Shown: piece by piece, positions 58,355 through 64,000 of the stretch
Numbering within the stretch: the first letter of the stretch is position 1
How the letters are laid out: every line of letters begins with the position of its first letter
DNA from: Halorubrum sodomense
GTDB lineage: Archaea > Halobacteriota > Halobacteria > Halobacteriales > Haloferacaceae
Assembly (NCBI RefSeq): GCF_900111935.1
Contig: NZ_FOYN01000002.1
Coordinates: forward strand, 853,373 to 917,372
DNA: 64,000 nt
Direction: 5' to 3'
Made by a program: the position numbers and the translations under genes
Notes under the pieces: generated by a model
The model's database searches: none
What the model was told of the DNA's origin: nothing
The model's input: the letters and a program-made list of their open reading frames with translations, nothing else

Positions 58355-58840
58355 ATGCGGCGTGACTACTTCGATTTGACCGTTGAGGGCGTCGGGGACG
58401 GCGCCGGCTCTCGGTCGCCCCCGCTGGTGCGGATCGACTTCCACGGACCGGAGGAGCTGCTCCGCGAGCAGTTCTCCGGGGGCGAGAGCGACGGCGCCGA
58501 CGGCGAGGGCGACGACTTACTCACCGCCGACGAGGTAGACGTCGCCTTCCGGCTCCGCGAGCCCCTGGACGAGGCGGACGACCCGGAGGGCGTGGTCGGC
58601 GTCACCAACCGGTACACCGGCGACTTCATCCTCGAACTCAACGAGACGGCGACCGACGTACTCCCCTTCATCCACGCCGCGCGAGACGCCACCGACGACG
58701 GCGACGCCCGGTACCGGGTCGAAATCGACGTGGACGGCGAGCGGCTCGTCACCTACGACAAAGACACCTTCCTCGTCTACGACCACGAGGGGAACCTCCT
58801 CCGCAGCGAGAGCCTGATCCCCTCGGGCGTCGAACTCTGA
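58355..58840 (+). CDS. DUF5793-like haloarchaeal protein
   Basis: 161 residues starting MRRDYFDLTVEGVGDGAGSR. Beta-rich acidic protein: PPLVRIDFHGPEELLREQFS, VDVAFRLREPLDEADDPEGV, VGVTNRYTGDFILELNETAT and YRVEIDVDGERLVTYDKDTF. No membrane segment, no catalytic pattern. This type is found in many haloarchaea as a single copy; function unknown. It is divergent from the pilB-type gene across 200 bp and convergent with the next gene. Confidence 0.78.
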   Translation: MRRDYFDLTVEGVGDGAGSRSPPLVRIDFHGPEELLREQFSGGESDGADGEGDDLLTADEVDVAFRLREPLDEADDPEGVVGVTNRYTGDFILELNETATDVLPFIHAARDATDDGDARYRVEIDVDGERLVTYDKDTFLVYDHEGNLLRSESLIPSGVEL

Positions 58841-58875
58841 GGCGGACGGACGGTCTCGGGCGGACGCCCCGACCC

Positions 58876-59775
58876 TCACAGGCTGACGCTGTCGGGGACG
58901 AACCGGACCGAGTCGCCGGGTCGGAGGTCGAACGCGCCGTCGCCGCGCCCGTCGTTGACGTCGCACTCCGCGTAGCCGTGGCTCCCGACGGTGACGAGGC
59001 GGTCGCCGGGGTCGACGGCGCCGAACGTCGCCGCGACGGGCGTGAGGTCGCCGTCGACGCGGATCCAGTCGCGGCCGCGGACCAGTTCGCCGGGGACGTT
59101 GGTGATCACGTTGCCGAACCGGTCGATCGCGAGTACCTCGCCGTCGACGGCGACGACCTCGCCGCCGCCCTCCCCGTCACTCCCCTCGCCGTCGCCCGCC
59201 TCGTCGCGCTCCACCGTCGGCTCCGGGAAGCGGATGTCGACCGGGTCGCTCGCTGGCGAGAGGTCGTCCGTCCCCGCGAGCGTCTCGGCGACCGCGTCGG
59301 GATCGCTCGGGCCGTCTCCCGCCGCCGCACCGTCTCCCGCCGCCGCGTCGTCGAGGGCCGCCCGGACGCGGGCCGCGGTCGGGGCGAACACGTCGCGGCC
59401 GTGGAACGTCTCGCTCGCGGGCTCGTCGACCGCGATGGTCCAGACTTCGACGTCGGAGTCGCCGGCCGCGAGCGCTCGGGCCGGCGGCATCGCGAGGCCG
59501 TTGTCGGGCGCGACGAGGACGTGCGCGCCGGCGCGGACGACGAGCGCGTCGCGGTCGGTGCCGACCCCGGGATCGACGACGGCGCAGTGGACCGCCGGCG
59601 GGAACTCGGGGAGGACGAACCGCAGCCAGAAGGCGGCCGCCCGCGGGTCCCCGCGCGGCAGGTCGTGCGCGACGTCTATCATCTCGGCATCCGTGTGTCG
59701 GCGGACGACGCCCTTCATCGCGGCGGGATACGGCGATCCGAAGTCCGAGGTCAACGTGATCAGACCCGATGTCAT
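58876..59775 (-). CDS. SAM hydroxide adenosyltransferase (DUF62 family)
   Basis: 299 residues. The family splits S-adenosylmethionine into adenosine and methionine using water, and is related to fluorinase and chlorinase. Seen: ITLTSDFGSPYPAAMKGVVR with the SAM-binding Asp, DVAHDLPRGDPRAAAFWLRF, HCAVVDPGVGTDRDALVVRA, VLVAPDNGLAMPPARAL and, in the C-terminal domain, AIDRFGNVITNVPGELV. A central acidic insert (residues 135-205) is extra. No fluorinase-type loop is apparent. The first ATG gives the motif at the very start. Confidence 0.88.
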   Translation of the reverse strand: MTSGLITLTSDFGSPYPAAMKGVVRRHTDAEMIDVAHDLPRGDPRAAAFWLRFVLPEFPPAVHCAVVDPGVGTDRDALVVRAGAHVLVAPDNGLAMPPARALAAGDSDVEVWTIAVDEPASETFHGRDVFAPTAARVRAALDDAAAGDGAAAGDGPSDPDAVAETLAGTDDLSPASDPVDIRFPEPTVERDEAGDGEGSDGEGGGEVVAVDGEVLAIDRFGNVITNVPGELVRGRDWIRVDGDLTPVAATFGAVDPGDRLVTVGSHGYAECDVNDGRGDGAFDLRPGDSVRFVPDSVSL

Positions 59776-59840
59776 ATCTGAAACCGCGTCCGGCGAGCGG
59801 TTAAAACGAACGGGCGACCGCGCCGTTCACTCGCCCGCCG

Positions 59841-59995
59841 CGGTGGCGCGCGCCTCCGAGTGGCCGGCAGGCCACGAGGAGCGCGTGCGAGGGAGCGGTG
59901 AGCGCTCGTAGAGCGCGAACCGCGAGGCTGGGGAGGCGTGAGGGCGGTGCTGTGCGGTCGCGGTGCGGGGCGGGACTCGAAGGGGGCAGCCGGGG
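59841..59995 (-). repeat. Dispersed two-hairpin element, copy E
   Basis: Full-length copy in minus orientation in the gap 59776-60124. The outer block CTGCCCCCTTCGAGTCCCGC (reverse complement) ends at 59989. Hairpin I is GCGGT (59895-59899) with ACCGC (59919-59923), enclosing an inner GCGCTC (59902-59907) / GAGCGC (59911-59916) stem. Hairpin II is GTGGCC (59860-59865) with GGCCAC (59870-59875). No separate gene is seen in this gap. Confidence 0.8.
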
Positions 59996-60124
59996 CTTCG
60001 GAGACGGTCACCGCAGATTGACGGGTATCCATTACGAGAGAGCGAGGCCATCGAAGCTGTTCGCCGCCGGTACACGCTCGACGATTCGCGACCGACGGCC
60101 CTCGCTCCGCTCGTACTCCCCGCC

Positions 60125-60655
60125 CTACTCGTCCGAGGGCTCGTCGCCCAGTGAGTCGGTCTCGGCGATCCGGCGGATGCGCTCGACGCCGTCGACCTCG
60201 CGGATCACGTCGACGACGGCGTCCGGGACGAGGTCCTCCCAGTCGCGGCCGCGGATCATCCGCTCGCGGAGTTCCGTCCCCTCCAACACGTCGCGGCGGA
60301 ACATCGGTGACTGGCGCACCTCGACGCCGGCCTCCTCGAACAGGCGGACTACGAGGGGGTTGTTCGAGTACGCGACGTCGAACCGCGGAGTCATGCTCTG
60401 GACGTGGCTCACCCACACGGAGTTGCGGTCGAGGTCCTCGATGGGGACGACGTAGGTGGTGACGTCCAACCGCTCGACCGCCTTCGTCACCATCATCACG
60501 CGCTCGCCGGCCGTGAAGGGGTTCCGCGTGGTGTGAGAGTCGCCCGCGGAGCCGATTCCCAAGACGAGTTCGTCGACCTCCGAGGCGATCTCTTCCACCA
60601 TGTGCTGGTGGCCGTCGTGAAACGGCTGATACCGGCCGATGTAAAACCCCCGCAT
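60125..60655 (-). CDS. nadM: Nicotinamide-nucleotide adenylyltransferase, archaeal type
   Basis: 176 residues from the ATG at 60653-60655. Forms NAD from NMN and ATP. MRGFYIGRYQPFHDGHQHMV contains the nucleotidyltransferase motif (H/T)xGH as HDGH. ELVLGIGSAGDSHTTRNPFT carries SHTxxNPFTxGER; DLDRNSVWVSHVQSMTPRFD and VYSNNPLVVRLFEEAG-like AYSNNPLVVRLFEEAG follow. The second signature region is RRDVLEGTELRERMIRG. TATA-like TTTATAAA (60680-60687) lies about 27 bp upstream, so the mRNA is probably leaderless. Confidence 0.93.
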   Translation of the reverse strand: MRGFYIGRYQPFHDGHQHMVEEIASEVDELVLGIGSAGDSHTTRNPFTAGERVMMVTKAVERLDVTTYVVPIEDLDRNSVWVSHVQSMTPRFDVAYSNNPLVVRLFEEAGVEVRQSPMFRRDVLEGTELRERMIRGRDWEDLVPDAVVDVIREVDGVERIRRIAETDSLGDEPSDE

Positions 60656-60719
60656 GGATCCACGTAGCGTCGCCGCCATTTATAAACCCGGCGGGAACGG
60701 CAGGAGGCCGAGATCGGTG

Positions 60720-60747
60720 AGTAAACGGCTTCAAAACGGTGTTTACT
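60720..60747. promoter_or_regulatory. Inverted repeat upstream of lonB
   Basis: AGTAAAC (60720-60726) and GTTTACT (60741-60747) are perfect 7-bp arms around 14 bp. A TATA-like AAAGTATAT (60777-60785) follows 30 bp later, about 45 bp before the lonB ATG. This is a candidate binding site for a regulator of lonB (or of divergent nadM, 65 bp away). Confidence 0.5.
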
Positions 60748-60825
60748 GCCCCCGAACCGACGCCTCCGGGGGGAGAAAGTATATCAGTAACCGACCCTTC
60801 CTTTCCAATAGCGACACTCGATTCT

Positions 60826-63105
60826 ATGAGCAACGAGAAGGACACGAACGACCCGACGGCCGACGACCCCGACGAACCGCCCCACGGCGGCGTCGACGAC
60901 TCGAGTCCGGCGGGGAACGGCGAGGACGCCACGCACGGCAACCCCGAGCCCGACGACGGTCCGGCGAACGAGCCCCACGTCGACGACGCCGCGGACCCCG
61001 ACGAGGAGTCGGCCGCGGACCCCGACGACGGGGACGACCCCTGGGACGACGGGATCGTCGTCGACGACGGCGGGGTCGACGAGACCGAGGTCGTCGGGGA
61101 GGGTCCCGACGGCGGCCGGAACGGCGATACCGCCGGTCCGGTCGACGACGGCGGGATCGACGAGCTCGGCAGCACCGTTGAGGTCGAGGGCGCCGAGATA
61201 GAGGAGGACCCGGACGAGGACGACCTCCTCGGCGGGCTCAAGATCGACACGACCGCCGAACTCGAGATCCCCGACCGGCTCGTCGACCAGGTCATCGGGC
61301 AGGAACACGCCCGCGACGTGATCATCAAGGCGGCCAAGCAGCGCCGCCACGTGATGATGATCGGCTCGCCCGGGACCGGGAAGTCGATGCTCGCGAAGGC
61401 GATGTCCGAACTCCTCCCCAAAGAGGAGCTTCAGGACGTCCTGGTGTATCACAACCCCGACGACGGCAACAAGCCGAAGATCCGGACCGTGCCGGCCGGC
61501 AAGGGCGACCAGATCGTCGAGGCGCACCGCGAGGAGGCGCGCAAGCGCAACCAGATGCGATCGCTGCTGATGTGGATCATCATCGCCGTCGTGCTGGGCT
61601 ACGCGCTCATCATCGTCGGCCAGATCCTCGTCGGCATCATCGCGGCCGGCGTGGTGTACCTCGTCTTCCGGTACCTCAACCGCGGGTCCGACGCGATGAT
61701 CCCGAACCTGCTGGTGAACAACGGCGACACGAAGACGGCGCCGTTCCGCGACGCGACCGGCGCGCACGCCGGTGCGCTGCTCGGTGACGTCCGGCACGAC
61801 CCGTTCCAGTCCGGCGGGATGGAGACGCCCAGCCACGACCGCGTCGAGGCGGGCGCCATCCACAAGGCGAACAAGGGCGTGCTGTTCATCGACGAGATCA
61901 ACACGCTCGACATCCGCAGCCAGCAGCACCTCATGACGGCGATCCAGGAGGGCGAGTTCTCGATCACGGGCCAGTCCGAGCGCTCCTCGGGCGCGATGGT
62001 CCAGACCGAGCCCGTCCCGACCGACTTCGTCATGATCGCGGCCGGGAACCTCGACGCGATGGAGAACATGCACCCGGCGCTGCGCAGCCGTATCAAGGGG
62101 TACGGCTACGAGGTGTACATGGAGGACACCATCGAGGACACCCCGGAGATGCGCCGGAAGTACGTCCGGTTCATCGCCCAGGAGGTCGCGAAGGACGGCC
62201 GCCTGCCCGAGTTCTCGGCGGAGGCCGTCGAGGAGATCATCCTCGAGGCCAAACGGCGCTCGGGCCGGAAGGGCCACCTCACGCTGAAGATGCGGAACCT
62301 CGGCGGGATGGTCCGCGTCGCGGGCGACATCGCCCGCGGCGAGGACGCGGACATCACGACCCGCGAGCACGTCCTTCAGGCGAAGGGCCGCTCCCGGTCC
62401 ATCGAACAGCAGCTCGCGGACGACTACATCGAGCGCCGGAAGGACTACGAGCTCCAGGTCTCCGACGGCTACGTCGCCGGTCGCGTCAACGGCCTCGCCG
62501 TGATGGGCGAGGACTCCGGGATCATGCTCCCGGTGATGGCCGAGGTGACGCCGACCCAGAGCGGCGGGCAGGTGATCGCCACCGGTCAGCTCAAGGAGAT
62601 GGCCGAGGAGTCCGTTCAGAACGTCTCGGCGATCATCAAGAAGTTCTCCGACGAGAACATCTCGGAGAAGGACATCCACATCCAGTTCATCCAGACGGGC
62701 CAGCAGGGCGTCGACGGCGACTCCGCGTCGATCACGGTCGCGACCGCCGTCATCTCCGCGCTGGAGAACGTCGGGGTCGACCAGAGCCTCGCGATGACCG
62801 GCTCGCTGTCGGTCCGCGGCGACGTGCTCCCCGTTGGCGGGGTCACCCACAAGATCGAAGCGGCCGCGAAGGCCGGCTGCGACCGGGTGATCATCCCCGC
62901 GGCCAACGAGCAGGACGTGATGATCGAAGACGAGTACGAGGAGATGATCGAGGTTATCCCGGTCTCGCACATCAGCGAGGTCCTCGACATCGCCCTCGAG
63001 GGCGAGACCGAGAAGGACTCGCTCGTCTCCCGGCTGAAGTCGATCACGGGGTCGACGCTGAAGGACGGCAACGTCTCCGGTCCGTCCAGCCCGAGTCCGC
63101 AGTAG
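60826..63105 (+). CDS. lonB: Membrane-bound archaeal Lon protease (LonB)
   Basis: 759 residues from the ATG at 60826. Very acidic disordered N-terminus (residues 1-125). AAA+ module: VIGQEHARDVIIKAAKQRRH, Walker A GSPGTGKS (Lys186), then an insertion with two membrane helices (MWIIIAVVLGYALIIVGQIL, GIIAAGVVYLVFRYL), Walker B KGVLFIDEINTLDIRSQQHL, sensor-1 VMIAAGNLDAM. The C-terminal protease domain has the Ser/Lys dyad: Ser633 in DGDSASITVA and Lys676 in GVTHKIEAAAKAG. ATP-dependent protein degradation at the membrane; essential in Haloferax, where it controls carotenoid production and envelope lipids. Confidence 0.96.
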   Translation: MSNEKDTNDPTADDPDEPPHGGVDDSSPAGNGEDATHGNPEPDDGPANEPHVDDAADPDEESAADPDDGDDPWDDGIVVDDGGVDETEVVGEGPDGGRNGDTAGPVDDGGIDELGSTVEVEGAEIEEDPDEDDLLGGLKIDTTAELEIPDRLVDQVIGQEHARDVIIKAAKQRRHVMMIGSPGTGKSMLAKAMSELLPKEELQDVLVYHNPDDGNKPKIRTVPAGKGDQIVEAHREEARKRNQMRSLLMWIIIAVVLGYALIIVGQILVGIIAAGVVYLVFRYLNRGSDAMIPNLLVNNGDTKTAPFRDATGAHAGALLGDVRHDPFQSGGMETPSHDRVEAGAIHKANKGVLFIDEINTLDIRSQQHLMTAIQEGEFSITGQSERSSGAMVQTEPVPTDFVMIAAGNLDAMENMHPALRSRIKGYGYEVYMEDTIEDTPEMRRKYVRFIAQEVAKDGRLPEFSAEAVEEIILEAKRRSGRKGHLTLKMRNLGGMVRVAGDIARGEDADITTREHVLQAKGRSRSIEQQLADDYIERRKDYELQVSDGYVAGRVNGLAVMGEDSGIMLPVMAEVTPTQSGGQVIATGQLKEMAEESVQNVSAIIKKFSDENISEKDIHIQFIQTGQQGVDGDSASITVATAVISALENVGVDQSLAMTGSLSVRGDVLPVGGVTHKIEAAAKAGCDRVIIPAANEQDVMIEDEYEEMIEVIPVSHISEVLDIALEGETEKDSLVSRLKSITGSTLKDGNVSGPSSPSPQ

Positions 63106-63222
63106 ACGGCGTCGCCGCCTCTCTGTGATTTCTCACTTTCCCCGGTTCTCGAGCGGCCGCTTCGCCGTTATCGCTCAGATCCGCCCTCCCTCTTTTTATT
63201 CCGGGGGCGTCTACGGCGGGTG

Positions 63223-64000
63223 ATGAGCGGGAAACCGACCGTCGGAGAGTATATGACCCGCGAGGTGGAGACGGTCAGTCCGGACGAGACGGTGGCGGCC
63301 GTCGCGCGCCGCATGGCCGACAGCGACGGACACAACGGGTTCCCCGTCACCCAGGGCCGGACCGTCGAGGGGTTCGTCTCGGCCGGGGACCTGCTGCTCG
63401 CGGACGACGAGGCCCCCGTGTTCACGGTGATGACGGAGGACCTGATCGTCGCACACCCCGATATGAGGGTGACCGACGCGGCGCGAGTGATCTTACGCTC
63501 CGGCATCCAACGGCTCCCGGTCGTCGACGACGCCGACAACCTCGTCGGGATCATCTCGAACACCGACGTGGTCCGCTCGCAGATCGAGCGCGCCACGCCG
63601 GGCAAGGTCGGGAAGCTGATGCGGACGCTCTCGCAGATCCACGGCGTCGAGCTCGACGAGGTGCGCCGCGAGGTCGCCATCGCGGACCTGACGCCGACGC
63701 AGGCCCGCGTGTACGCCGACGAACTCGAGGGCCGACAGTACGAGCTCGAACACGGGCTCGCCGAGCCGCTCGTCGTCATCGACAACGGCGGCACCCTCTA
63801 TCTCGCCGACGGCCACCACCGCGCCATGGCCGCCCACGAGGCCGGCATCGAGGCGATGGACGCGTACGTGATCGTCCCGCAGACGCCGGTCGACCTCGGA
63901 ATGGCGAAGACCGCGGAGAAGGAGGGGCTCCGCGTCGTCGACGACATCGAAGTCGTCGACTACGCGCGCCATCCGCTCGTGGAGACGACGAAGCGGCTCC
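63223..64000 (+). CDS. CBS-pair / ParB-like (SerK-related) fusion, 3' end cut by window edge
   Basis: 259 codons visible from the ATG at 63223; the gene runs off the right edge. Two CBS domains come first: TVGEYMTREVETVSPDETVA through GFVSAGDLLLADD, and VMTEDLIVAHPDMRVTDAAR through LVGIISNTDVVRSQI. A linker (GKLMRTLSQIHGVELDEVRR) leads into a ParB/sulfiredoxin-like domain: VAIADLTPTQARVYADELEG, then LYLADGHHRAMAAHEAGIEA. The DGHHR motif is shared with archaeal SerK, a free-serine kinase once annotated as ParB-like. CBS domains usually bind adenosyl ligands, so activity may be gated by energy state. Kinase versus other role is unproven. Confidence 0.8.
   Translation, partial: MSGKPTVGEYMTREVETVSPDETVAAVARRMADSDGHNGFPVTQGRTVEGFVSAGDLLLADDEAPVFTVMTEDLIVAHPDMRVTDAARVILRSGIQRLPVVDDADNLVGIISNTDVVRSQIERATPGKVGKLMRTLSQIHGVELDEVRREVAIADLTPTQARVYADELEGRQYELEHGLAEPLVVIDNGGTLYLADGHHRAMAAHEAGIEAMDAYVIVPQTPVDLGMAKTAEKEGLRVVDDIEVVDYARHPLVETTKRL

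Noticed and set aside
59772..61421. 549-residue minus-strand frame containing Ser/Pro-rich repeats
   Set aside because: It is antisense to the acidic N-terminus of lonB and runs through repeat copy E, with no protein features.
60784..62970. 728-residue minus-strand frame antisense to lonB
   Set aside because: Typical GC-rich antisense shadow. lonB on the plus strand has all AAA+ and protease motifs.

Overview
The window is a stretch of chromosome from an extremely halophilic archaeon (class Halobacteria, most likely a Halorubrum-like genus). The base composition is very GC-rich, with codon third positions nearly always G or C. The proteins are strongly acidic, and promoters are archaeal TATA type, often so close to the start codon that transcripts must be leaderless. 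Typical archaeal or haloarchaeal genes are present: LonB, Trm5, archaeal ProS and NadM, a PurN-PurH fusion, an Htr transducer, a PGF-CTERM-anchored cobalamin-binding protein and a PilB/PilC pair. The genus is an inference. The content is mostly housekeeping, with a few accessory islets.

Layout. 1-5200: a HicBA toxin-antitoxin pair (hicA runs off the left edge), a small acidic protein, a metzincin-like lipoprotein, an apparently frameshifted PAS protein and a CrtI-type carotenoid desaturase. 5200-14900: two tandem membrane proteins of the metal-dependent hydrolase type, a sensor-domain membrane protein, a zinc ribbon, the purine genes purB and purN/H, a tungstate-binding protein, an MFS carrier and an M42 aminopeptidase. 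15000-26900: a PiT phosphate permease, an MTH865-like protein, a membrane J-domain protein with a phosphoesterase, a trio (amidohydrolase, MIP18/DUF59 protein, alcohol dehydrogenase) resembling genes that accompany bacterial propane monooxygenases, a lone pyruvate dehydrogenase E1-alpha, a FAD amine-oxidase-like protein and a threonine-synthase paralogue lacking the PLP lysine. 26900-33400: a cobalamin ABC transporter (btuF divergent from btuCD), trm5, two small overlapping genes, tRNA-Thr(CGU) between AT-rich stretches and a mini zinc-ribbon protein. 33400-49900: a membrane-anchored winged-helix regulator with a secreted partner, proS, Nudix, DUF371, an amidohydrolase-like pseudoenzyme candidate, ychF, msrA, a phosphoesterase, prolyl oligopeptidase, a flavoprotein, an ArsR-like regulator and tRNA-Gly(UCC). 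50100-64000: a DoxX pair, an Htr chemoreceptor, a Trm9-like methyltransferase, PilC/PilB, an SAM-hydroxide adenosyltransferase, NadM, LonB and a CBS-ParB-like fusion that runs off the right edge.

The most interesting non-coding signal is a dispersed element of about 150 bp. It has four good copies (near 1030, 25420, 43390 and 59840) and one partial copy (42490). Each good copy keeps two hairpins whose stem sequences differ between copies while base pairing is kept, which indicates selection on, or copying of, a folded nucleic acid. When translated, it yields the spurious basic peptides that artificially extend several neighbouring reading frames. Other points worth checking are the lysine-less threonine synthase, the monooxygenase-free propane-type trio, the metal-ligand-depleted amidohydrolase and an inverted partial copy of the tRNA-Gly 3' end.
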